Below, one piece after another: positions 15,564 to 22,514 of a DNA stretch of 23,332 nucleotides. The first letter of the stretch is position 1; every line of letters begins with the position of its first letter. The notes below the pieces were generated by a model. That model was not told where the DNA came from, made no database searches, and was given only the letters and a program-made list of their open reading frames with translations. The DNA is from CAZVIK01 sp964627045 (GTDB lineage: Bacteria > Acidobacteriota > Terriglobia > Bryobacterales > Bryobacteraceae), in contig CAZVIK010000043.1 in assembly GCA_964627045.1 (NCBI GenBank), forward strand, positions 1 to 23,332, read 5' to 3'. A program made the position numbers and the translations under genes.

Positions 15564-16922
15564 CTAGCCGACCTTCGGCAGTCCCGCCAGCGACTTGGCG
15601 ATGTCCTCTTCGGGATGCTCGAAATCGACCAGCTTCCCGCTGAGGTAGTTGTCGTACGCCGCCAGGTCGAAGTGGCCGTGGCCGGTAAGGCAGAACACGA
15701 TGTTGCGCTGGCGGCCTTCCTCCTTCGCCTTCAGCGCCTCGTCGATGGCCGCGCGGATGGCGTGCGCCGACTCGGGCGCCGGGAGGATTCCCTCGGCCCG
15801 CGTGAATTGCAGCGCCGCTTCAAACACCGGGTTCTGCGCGTAGGCCTGCGCCTCGACGTATCCGTGGTGCAGCAGGTGGCTGAGCAGGGGCGCCGCGCCG
15901 TGGTAGCGCAGCCCTCCGGCGTGAATTCCGGCCGGCACGAAGTCGTGGCCCAGCGTGTACATCCGCATCAGCGGCGTGCTCTTGGCCGTGTCGCCGAAGT
16001 CGTACAGGAACGAACCCTTGGTCAGGCTCGGGCAGGCGGTCGGCTCCACCGCCACCAGGCGCACCTTCGAGCCATTCAGCTTGTCCAGGAAGTACGGCAA
16101 AACGATTCCGCCGAAGCTGCTGCCACCGCCAAAGCAGCCGATCACCACGTCGGGATCCTCGCCCGCCATCTGCATTTGCAGCTTGGTTTCCTGGCCGATC
16201 ACCGTCTGGTGCAGCAGCACGTGGTTCAGCACGCTGCCGAGCGAGTAGTTCGTGTCGCTGCGGCCGGCCGCGTCTTCCACCGCCTCGCTGATGGCGATGC
16301 CCAGGCTGCCGGGCGAATCCGGGTGCTCGGCCAGCACGGCACGCCCGGCGGCGGTGTGCGGACTCGGGCTGGGATAGACCGTGCCGCCCCAGGCGTTCAT
16401 CAGCATTCGGCGGTACGGCTTCTGATCGTAGCTCACCCGCACCATGTAGACCGTACACTCCAGGCCGAACATCGAGCAGGCCAGAGAAAGCGCGCTGCCC
16501 CACTGCCCGGCTCCGGTCTCGGTGGACAACCGTTTGATGCCGGCCTTCTTGTTGTAGTAGGCCTGCGCCACCGCCGTGTTCGGCTTGTGGCTGCCCGCGG
16601 GGCTGACGCCTTCGTGCTTGTAGTAAATGTGCGCGGGCGTCCCGAGCGCCTGTTCCAGCCGGCGCGCGCGGTATAGCGGCGTCGGCCGCCACAGCTTGTA
16701 AATGTCCAGAACCTCGCCGGGCACGTCGATCTCGGGCTGCGCCGAAAACTCCTGCTCGAGCAGCGCCATCGGGAAGATGGGAGCCAGCACCTCGGGACCG
16801 ATCGGCTTTCCGGTGGCCGGATGCAGCGGCGGCGCCAGCGGCTCTTTGAGCGCCGGCAATACGTTCACCCAGGTAGAGGGTAATTGCTTCTCAGAAAGCA
16901 GGAACTTCGTCGATGTGTCCAC
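15564..16922 (-). CDS. trpB: Tryptophan synthase beta-like protein, TrpB2 type
   Basis: This PLP enzyme condenses indole with serine (or O-phosphoserine in some TrpB2) to make tryptophan, 452 residues. It belongs to the long TrpB2 branch, shown by the N-terminal extension and by YYKHEGVSPAGSHKPNTA with the PLP lysine at Lys113. TETGAGQWG (135-143) carries the catalytic Glu, and GCFGGGSSFGG (262-272) binds PLP phosphate. The GTG at 16922 is chosen: GAAGGAG lies about seven bases upstream and the protein begins at the usual position. A TAGAAT -10-like hexamer is found further up on the minus strand near 16954. No trpA or other trp gene is adjacent, as is common for TrpB2. The next gene is an O-methyltransferase 13 bp downstream. 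Confidence 0.95.
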   Translation of the reverse strand: MDTSTKFLLSEKQLPSTWVNVLPALKEPLAPPLHPATGKPIGPEVLAPIFPMALLEQEFSAQPEIDVPGEVLDIYKLWRPTPLYRARRLEQALGTPAHIYYKHEGVSPAGSHKPNTAVAQAYYNKKAGIKRLSTETGAGQWGSALSLACSMFGLECTVYMVRVSYDQKPYRRMLMNAWGGTVYPSPSPHTAAGRAVLAEHPDSPGSLGIAISEAVEDAAGRSDTNYSLGSVLNHVLLHQTVIGQETKLQMQMAGEDPDVVIGCFGGGSSFGGIVLPYFLDKLNGSKVRLVAVEPTACPSLTKGSFLYDFGDTAKSTPLMRMYTLGHDFVPAGIHAGGLRYHGAAPLLSHLLHHGYVEAQAYAQNPVFEAALQFTRAEGILPAPESAHAIRAAIDEALKAKEEGRQRNIVFCLTGHGHFDLAAYDNYLSGKLVDFEHPEEDIAKSLAGLPKVG

Positions 16923-17025
16923 AAGAAGGCTCCTTCGGAAAAATGAAAACTCTCATTCTAGCAGCAACGCGCCCTCACGCCCGGGCGGTGCGGGATGAGG
17001 AGCGGTTCGGCGGCGGCCGGCGCTG

Positions 17026-17287
17026 CTACCGGCGGCGCCGGCCTACGAAGGGGGCGGCCACACCCCACAGCAGCAGGAACGTGAAAACGCTGCCCACCAC
17101 CAGCGTCATCGTCGGCGTTTNNNNNNNNNNGATACGCAAAGTATTCAAAAGTCGGGAAGAACGCGGCCAGCGCCAAAGCCACGCTCAGCAGGTGCCAATA
17201 CCAGGATTTGGCGCCCGAGAAAAAAAGAACCAATAACGCCAGGACCGCGCTCGCGCCGTAGGCGGCGATTACCCACATCGTCGACAT
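17026..17287 (-). CDS. Small multi-helix membrane protein split by an N run
   Basis: This is an unrecognised small hydrophobic protein. From the ATG at 17287, preceded by AAAGGAG, it reads MSTMWVIAAYGASAVLALLV and on through a second helix ending FPTFEYFAY. The ten Ns at 17121-17130 then break the frame. In the frame that fits, the far side reads TPTMTLVVGSVFTFLLLWG and ends VGRRRR at a TAG (17026-17028). If the Ns are removed entirely, the two halves join in frame as FAY-Q-TPTM, giving 83 residues and three membrane helices. This suggests that the Ns stand for no missing bases. Function is unknown. A short basic tail after the last helix suggests a cytoplasmic C-terminus. It is transcribed away from the OmpA-like gene. 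Confidence 0.65.
17121..17130. other. Assembly gap (10 Ns)
   Basis: Ten consecutive undetermined bases form a scaffold placeholder, not a measured length. It interrupts the small membrane-protein gene. Deleting it restores the frame. Confidence 0.97.
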
Positions 17288-17542
17288 GAATCGCTCCTTT
17301 TCGAACCTCTCGTTCGATCTGTGGAAGTCGGATTGCAGGTCTATTGTACGATAGAAGCTAAGTCCTTCTGTCGGAGGGTGGTTCGGGGCGGCCGCGTATA
17401 GATGTCACCGGCTGCGGGTAAAAAATGCACGATCGGCGCGGGCCCTCCGCCGCGGATTCCGGGTAAAATCCACCCGGCGAACGTCTGGCGGGAACGGGCG
17501 CGCCGCTCCGTGATACAGCGGTTATCAAAGGAGATGATTCAA
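17288..17542. promoter_or_regulatory. Divergent intergenic region between the small membrane protein and the OmpA-like lipoprotein
   Basis: This 255-bp non-coding stretch probably holds promoters for both flanking genes. On the plus strand TAAAAT at 17464-17469 is a -10-like hexamer about 75 bp before the lipoprotein start, without a good -35. On the minus strand TACAAT at about 17348-17343 could serve the small membrane protein. An AAAGGAG ribosome binding site at 17527-17533 decides the lipoprotein start. These are motif-level calls only. No RNA gene is recognised. Confidence 0.4.
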
Positions 17543-18289
17543 ATGAAGCGTGTACATGCGATCGCGTTGGCGCTGGCACTGGCAAGCGCCGCCTTCGTCA
17601 ATCTCGGTTGCGCCACGAAGAAGTGGGTCCAGCAGACCGTTTCGCCGGTTCAGCAGCGGGTTGACGAAATCGAGAAGAAGAACACCCAGCAGGACACCAA
17701 CCTTGCTGAGTTGGAGAAGGGCGTTTCCAGGGCCGACGAGCGCGCCCAGGGCGCCGACACCCGCGCCGGAGCCGCCGCGCGCGAGGCCGCCCGCGCCAAT
17801 GAGCAGGCAGCCATCGGGATCAAGGACGCCGCCGCCGCACGCGCCGTGGGTGAGAAGGGCGTCGCCCGCGCCGGGGACGTCGAGCGCAACCTCGGCACTC
17901 TCGGCACCAAGGTCGAGAACCTGGATAGCTTCAAGCAGATTGCCTCCGAGACCGTTCTGTTCGACCTCGGCAGCGCCACGCTGAAGGACGCCGCCAAGCA
18001 GCAACTGGACGCGCTGGCTTCCAAGGTTGGCTCGATGAAGCGCTACACCGTCGAGGTGCAGGGCTTCACCGATTCCACCGGCGACGCTGAAACCAACATC
18101 CGTCTCAGCCAGCGCCGCGCCGATGCGGTGGTCCGTTACCTCACCCTCCAGGGCAAGCTGCCGCTGTACCGCGTGATGACGGTCGGCTACGGCGAGGACA
18201 ACCCCCTCAACGAAAACAAGACGCGCGACGACCGCGCCCAGAACCGCCGCGTTGAAGTCCGCGTGTACGCTTCAGAAGCCGGTTCCTAG
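17543..18289 (+). CDS. OmpA-family peptidoglycan-binding lipoprotein with coiled coil
   Basis: This is a predicted outer-membrane lipoprotein of 248 residues that tethers the envelope to peptidoglycan. A signal peptide (MKRVHAIALALALASAAFV) leads to LGCATKKW, where the cysteine would be lipidated; the -3 position is not the canonical Leu. Residues ~30-125 are charged and alanine-rich and should form a long coiled coil, with repeated AR/AD-type heptads. Residues ~135-245 form an OmpA-like domain: ETVLFDLGSATL, VQGFTDSTGDAETNIRLSQR with the diaminopimelate-contacting Asp and Arg, and NRRVEVRVY. ATG 17543 is preferred over ATG 17534 because AAAGGAG at 17527-17533 sits at proper distance only from 17543; the longer in-frame extension to 17402 has no signal peptide at its start. 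It resembles Pal but is not linked to tol genes. Confidence 0.88.
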   Translation: MKRVHAIALALALASAAFVNLGCATKKWVQQTVSPVQQRVDEIEKKNTQQDTNLAELEKGVSRADERAQGADTRAGAAAREAARANEQAAIGIKDAAAARAVGEKGVARAGDVERNLGTLGTKVENLDSFKQIASETVLFDLGSATLKDAAKQQLDALASKVGSMKRYTVEVQGFTDSTGDAETNIRLSQRRADAVVRYLTLQGKLPLYRVMTVGYGEDNPLNENKTRDDRAQNRRVEVRVYASEAGS

Positions 18290-18304
18290 ACCGCGAGTCC
18301 AACC

Positions 18305-18335
18305 AAGGGCCCGCCGCCCGGCGGGCCCTTTTCTT
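18305..18335 (+). terminator. Strong intrinsic terminator after the OmpA-like gene
   Basis: A perfect 11-bp inverted repeat, AAGGGCCCGCC / GGCGGGCCCTT (18305-18315 and 18320-18330), with a 4-base loop is followed by TTTTCTT. It begins 16 bp after the stop codon. This is a textbook Rho-independent terminator on the plus strand. Confidence 0.9.
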
Positions 18336-18583
18336 CAGCAGCGTCCTTCCCCCTGTCCACCGGCGTACCAGCCATTCCTTTCCGTGTGGCGCACACGCTC
18401 CCGCGCACCGCATCGAGGCTCGTTTCGACGCCCGGCCCCATCCGTAGGGGCTTGCCGGCGGCAAGCCCAATCCGAGCCCGTCCGCTTCCCGTCTTGGGCA
18501 TGGCGTCGCCACACCCCTACAGGCTGTATTGAACGCGCGAGGCCATCGCCGCCGGTGGCCGGCAGTCTGGGGACCAACCCCGA
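18336..18583. other. Non-coding stretch with several palindromes
   Basis: No credible gene is seen between the terminator and the convergent lipoprotein gene; the open frames here lack family-like sequence and start signals. The stretch holds a hairpin CGTGTG-GCG-CACACG at 18383-18397 and the REP/MITE-like element listed separately. Base composition remains GC-rich. Confidence 0.55.
18444..18520. repeat. REP/MITE-like palindromic element
   Basis: A 77-bp segment is bounded by the inverted ends GTAGGGG (18444-18450) and CCCCTAC (18514-18520). Inside, GGGCTTGCC / GGCAAGCCC (18448-18456 and 18460-18468) make a 9-bp stem with a 3-base loop, and TGGCG-T-CGCCA (18501-18511) makes a shorter stem near the other end. 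Two hairpins inside terminal inverted repeats in non-coding DNA is the layout of repetitive extragenic palindromes. Only one copy is in this window, so repetitiveness is not shown. Confidence 0.5.
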
Positions 18584-19144
18584 TCACCGCAGCCGCTGCG
18601 CCAGGTCCTGCGCCAGCACTTCGGCCCGCTCCGCAAAATTGTTCGCGCGGAGCAGGTCTGTCTCCCGTGCCTCCTCGGCTTGACGGATGAACGTCCTCAC
18701 CTGGTTGGCCAGCTCCGCCTGATCCCCGCTGAGGCTTCTTCCCCTCGCCAGCGCCAGCACACCCTGCGCGCGCCGCAGACGTTCCCCGACCACCCGTTCC
18801 AGTTCCTGCCGTTGCGCGGGCGTGAGCATCGGACGAAGTTGCGGCGCGGCGGACGTCGGCGCCGGCTCCGCCGTGGCGGCGCGTGGCGCGGCGGGTGGCG
18901 GGCTCTTCTTCGCCACGGGCGGCGGCGGCAGCGCCGGCGTGGCGGCCAGCTCGACGGCGCCGGTCTCGGGCGGAATCACGGCGATTCGCGGCGGCGCTTC
19001 CAGTAGCGGCGGAGGCGGTGGCTTCACCGGCTCGTGCACCGGGATCTTCGCCGGCGGCGGCACCGGACGGGGCGTCTTCTTCCGGCAGGAGACCAGCGCC
19101 GGCAACGCCGCGAGAAGCACAACCGCGACAATTCTGCGGCTCAT
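18584..19144 (-). CDS. Proline-rich lipoprotein, coupled to the histidine kinase
   Basis: This is a hypothetical exported lipoprotein of 186 residues. The signal peptide MSRRIVAVVLLAALPALVSC ends in a good lipobox (LVSC, lipidated Cys20). A central region of about residues 22-100 is rich in Pro and Ala and probably unstructured, able to span the periplasm. The C-terminal ~80 residues (LTPAQRQELERVVGERLRR onward, ending AERAEVLAQDLAQRLR) look helical. The ATG at 19144 overlaps the kinase stop in an ATGA, so translation is coupled; this is preferred over an in-frame start at 19387 inside the kinase gene. Being the last gene of the two-component unit, it may feed the sensor or simply be cotranscribed. 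I do not recognise a named family. Confidence 0.8.
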   Translation of the reverse strand: MSRRIVAVVLLAALPALVSCRKKTPRPVPPPAKIPVHEPVKPPPPPLLEAPPRIAVIPPETGAVELAATPALPPPPVAKKSPPPAAPRAATAEPAPTSAAPQLRPMLTPAQRQELERVVGERLRRAQGVLALARGRSLSGDQAELANQVRTFIRQAEEARETDLLRANNFAERAEVLAQDLAQRLR

Positions 19145-21015
19145 GCCGTGGTCCCCCGTTCCAGCATAGGCGCTTCCGGCGCCAGGGGAAAGCGCAAATG
19201 GAATGTCGTCCCTTTGCCCACCTCGCTCGTGAAATCGATGGTCCCGTTGTGCAACTGCACGATGCGGAAGGTCATCGCCAGCCCGATGCCCGACCCCTTC
19301 CCCTTCGTCGTGAAGTACAGATGGAAGATCCTCTCGCGCGCTTCCGGCGGAATCCCCGCCCCCTGGTCGCTCACACGGACGACGCACTCCCCGGCCTCGC
19401 GCCGCACTTCGATCTCGATCCGTCCGGGGCCCGTCATCGCTTCATTGGCGTTCTTGACCACGTTCAACAGCGCCTGCTTCAACAGGTCCTCATCCCCGTT
19501 CAGCACCACCGCACCGGCCGGACATTCCACCGCCACCTGGATTCCGCGCGCGGCTGCCTCCGGCGTCACCAGCGTGGCGATCTCCCGCACCAGCGCCACC
19601 GCGTCCAGTTCCTTCAGGTCCAGATCGACGGGCCGCGTGAAATCCAGAAACGTCTTCACCACGCGGTCCAGCCGCCCGATTTCGCCGGCGATCACGTCGA
19701 TCTCCCGCTCCACCTCCGGCCCGTGACCTTCCACGCCGGCCCGCAGCACCTCCAAATGCAGGGCGATCGAGTTCAGCGGGTTCTTGATTTCGTGCGCTAC
19801 GCCTCCCGTCAGGCGGCTGATGGCGGCCAGCCGCGCCGACAGGTCCAATTGCGACCCGATCTGCCGCCGGCTCTCGGCGTCTCGCAGGGTGATGAGCGTG
19901 CCCAGGCGCTCGCGGCCCGGGAAGCTCTCCAGCGGTTCCAGGCTGACCAGCAGCCGCAGCGGCGTCTGCCCCTCTCTTTCCAGGGCGACCGGCGCGTCGC
20001 GCAGCGGGCTGTGGAACCCCAGCGCGCCGCCGATAGTCGCGCCCAATTCCGTGGCCGGCGGAAACAGTTCTTCGAGCGGCCGGCCCACCAGTTCCCAACG
20101 CCCGCGTCCCATCCAACCTTCCACGGCGCGGCCCGCCATGATGAGCCGGTCGTTGCGGTCGAACAGCATCACGCCAACTTCCAGCCGCTCCAGCAGTTGC
20201 TCGATGTTCCCGCGCAGGTTCACCGCGTCTTCCTTGGCCCCGTGGACCTGCTGGCCCAACATTTGCAGTTTGCCCTCCAGCGCGGCCACCTCCTCGGGCT
20301 GGCCTCCGCGCGCCGGCCCCGTGCTCTCGCCCCGCGCGATGCGGTCGATGGCGTCGCCCACGCGCGCCAGCGGCCGGAACGCCAGGTTGGACACGAATAG
20401 CGCCAGCAGCATGGAAGCCAGCAGCGACACCGACAGAACCAGCGCCAGCCGCTCGACCAGCGGCATCAGCGTATTCCGCATCAGCAGCGCCGACCAGATC
20501 ACCTGGATCTGGAAGAACACCCGCTCGCCGTCGCCCACCGGCAGCATCATGGCCAGGTCGTCTTTGCCGCCGAGCACGCTCGCCAGGCGCCGCCACGTGC
20601 TCTGCCGGTTCCACTCCACCAGGCTTTCCACGCGCGGAGCCGGCCGGCCCGCCGACGCCGGATTGGACGACGCCAGCACGCTCCCCTCGGGCGACACCAC
20701 CTGGATTTCCAGCACCGTCCGCGAGGTCGCCAATATGTCGGCCAGCAGGCGCGGCAGCAACGGATCGTTCTCCACCAGCGCGCGCCACTGCGCCTGCGCC
20801 TCTTCCATGCTGTAGACCGGCGGCTGCTCCGCGATCCGTGGATTCAGGTGCTGCATCAGCACCGACTGCGCCTGGAGCGTGGTCGTGGTCGCCCTTTCCC
20901 CCAAGTCGCGGAATTCGGCCGTGGCCACGCTTTCCAGCGTCAACGCGGAAAACGCCACCGCCAGCGCCGCGCCCAGCGCCACCACCGAAACCCGCAGTCT
21001 GGTCTTTAGCGACAT
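19141..21015 (-). CDS. Membrane sensor histidine kinase (HAMP-PAS-HisKA-HATPase, NtrB/AtoS-like)
   Basis: This is the sensor kinase of the adjacent sigma-54 regulator, 624 residues. The first membrane helix is at about 8-28, followed by a ~155-residue extracytoplasmic sensor of unknown ligand, then a second helix at about 187-212. A HAMP segment (FRPLARVGDAIDRIARGE) follows, then a PAS domain at ~270-385 (LEVGVMLFDRNDRLIMAG). The phosphoacceptor is His408 in GGVAHEIKNPLNSIALHL. ATPase motifs are NVVKNANEAM (N box), DQGAGIPPEARERIF and GKGSGIGLAMTFRIV. It starts 12 bp after the response regulator stop and ends overlapping the lipoprotein start. The kinase core is complete. The signal sensed is not evident from the sequence. 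Confidence 0.94.
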   Translation of the reverse strand: MSLKTRLRVSVVALGAALAVAFSALTLESVATAEFRDLGERATTTTLQAQSVLMQHLNPRIAEQPPVYSMEEAQAQWRALVENDPLLPRLLADILATSRTVLEIQVVSPEGSVLASSNPASAGRPAPRVESLVEWNRQSTWRRLASVLGGKDDLAMMLPVGDGERVFFQIQVIWSALLMRNTLMPLVERLALVLSVSLLASMLLALFVSNLAFRPLARVGDAIDRIARGESTGPARGGQPEEVAALEGKLQMLGQQVHGAKEDAVNLRGNIEQLLERLEVGVMLFDRNDRLIMAGRAVEGWMGRGRWELVGRPLEELFPPATELGATIGGALGFHSPLRDAPVALEREGQTPLRLLVSLEPLESFPGRERLGTLITLRDAESRRQIGSQLDLSARLAAISRLTGGVAHEIKNPLNSIALHLEVLRAGVEGHGPEVEREIDVIAGEIGRLDRVVKTFLDFTRPVDLDLKELDAVALVREIATLVTPEAAARGIQVAVECPAGAVVLNGDEDLLKQALLNVVKNANEAMTGPGRIEIEVRREAGECVVRVSDQGAGIPPEARERIFHLYFTTKGKGSGIGLAMTFRIVQLHNGTIDFTSEVGKGTTFHLRFPLAPEAPMLERGTTA

Positions 21016-21027
21016 CCGCGCCGCATC

Positions 21028-22463
21028 CTACGGCTCTGTCTCTTCGGCCGATCCGTACTCTTTCAGCTTGTTGTGNNNNNNNNNNGCGCCACCTGGACCC
21101 CGTCGCACAACCCCTGCTCCAGGACCTCGGCCGCGCGGGTCTTGTTGTTCTTGGTGTGCTCGAGCGTTCTTAAGATCAACGCCTTCTCGGCTTCGTCCAC
21201 CGTGGTTCCCACCGCGATCGGCACCACGCGCGGATCGCCGTCTCCCAATGTGACGGCGCGCGGCGTTCCGGAGTCCAGGTTCTGCGGCAGGTGCCCCGGT
21301 GCGATGGTTCCTTCGCCCGCCAGGATCACGGCCCGCTCCAGCGCGTTGCGAAGCTCGCGCACGTTGCCCGGCCAGGAGTGCCGCTGCAGCATCTCCATCG
21401 CCTTGGGCGCCAGATCGGTCACTCTGCATCCGTGCTTGCGGTTCAGATCCCTCAGTAGCGCCTCGGCCAGCGCCGGAATGTCCTCCTTGCGTTCGCGCAG
21501 CGGCGGCAGGTGCACGCGGAACACGTTCAGCCGGTAGTACAGGTCTTCGCGGACCTGCTTCTTCTGGATGGCTTCCTCCAGCCGTTGGTTGGTCGAGGCG
21601 ATGACGCGCACGTCCACCACCATTTCGGATTTGCCGCCCAGCCGCCGCACGCGCGAATCCTCCAGCACGCGCAACAGCTTGGCCTGCGTCGCCACCGGCA
21701 TGTCGCCGATCTCGTCGAGAAGCAGCGTGCCCTTCTGCGCCAGCTCGAAACAGCCCGCGCGCCGCTCCACCGCTCCGGTGAACGCGCCCTTCTCGTGCCC
21801 GAACAGCTCGCTCTCCATCAGCGTTTCCGGCATCGCGGCGCAATTCACCGCCACAAACGGCCCGTCCCGGCGCGGGCTGAGCCGGTGGATCGTGCGCGCC
21901 ACGAGTTCCTTGCCCGTGCCGCTCTCGCCGGTAATCAACACCACCGCCTTGCTCGGCGCCACCTGGTTGATGAGCGAAAAAACCTGTTGCATGGGCGCCG
22001 ATTTACCGGTCAGATCGCCCAGCACGCCCTGGTAACTCAACTGCCGTTGCAGCCGTTCGGTCTCTTCCGCCAGGCGGCTGTGCTTGGCGGCCCTTTCGAG
22101 CAGCGTGCGCAGCGCCCGCGCCTGAATCGGCTTCTCCATGAACCAGAACGCGCCCAGTTCGTGGATGGTGGAAACCGCCGTCTCCAGGCTGCCGAACGCC
22201 GTCACGACGATGGTCGTCGGCCCCCCGCCCTGCGCATTCAGACGCCGCAACAGCGTGGGACCGTCCATGCGCGGCATCATCATGTCGGTGACCATCACCT
22301 CGGCGGGGAACGCGGCCAGCTTCTCCAGCGCCTCCTCGCCGTCGGCCGCGGTCTCGGCCTTGTATCCCCAGCCGGTGATCATGCTGGCGAGCCCCTGGCG
22401 CTGGTTCTCTTCGTCGTCGACGATCAACACGCGCACCGGCTCGGCCGCCATCGCATCGCCCAT
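21028..22463 (-). CDS. Sigma-54-dependent NtrC-family response regulator (interrupted by an N run)
   Basis: This transcription activator works with sigma-54 RNA polymerase. The receiver domain has acidic Asp16-Asp17, phosphoacceptor Asp60 (VTDMMMPRMDG) and Lys111. The AAA+ domain has Walker A GESGTGKE (179-186), the sigma-54 contact loop GAFTGA (226-231) and Walker B LLLDEIGD (247-254). A Fis-type DNA-binding helix-turn-helix starts at LEHTKNNKTRAAEVL and should continue with about seven residues into HNKLKEYG. That continuation is broken by ten Ns at 21076-21085 plus about 34 bases (21086-21119) that do not encode the family sequence. The stop is at 21028-21030. Start is ATG 22463, with ATG 22451 also possible. 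It lies 51 bp downstream of the carrier gene and 12 bp before the kinase. Confidence 0.9.
21076..21085. other. Assembly gap (10 Ns)
   Basis: Ten undetermined bases lie inside the helix-turn-helix codons of the response regulator. Sequence to the right (21086-21119) does not match the family, so the contig end itself is suspect. Confidence 0.97.
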
Positions 22464-22514
22464 GCGCGCTATTGTATCGCGCCCGCCCGCGCCGCCTCGC
22501 GAGCAGCGCCGCGC

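Noticed and set aside
16923..17025. Possible -24/-12 (sigma-54) promoter upstream of trpB2
   Set aside because: A GG and a TTGC are present on the minus strand but the spacing is wrong for the -24/-12 pattern.
18252..18683. 143-residue plus-strand frame in the non-coding stretch
   Set aside because: It runs through the terminator and palindromes and into the antisense of the lipoprotein gene, with no start signal.
18883..20400. 505-residue open frame opposite the histidine kinase and lipoprotein
   Set aside because: It spans two real minus-strand genes and encodes low-complexity Arg/His-rich sequence without domains.
22464..22490. Leaderless start of the response regulator from TACAAT at 22476-22471
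   Set aside because: The hexamer is placed so that transcription would begin at the ATG, but there is no -35 match and the gene is probably cotranscribed from the carrier.
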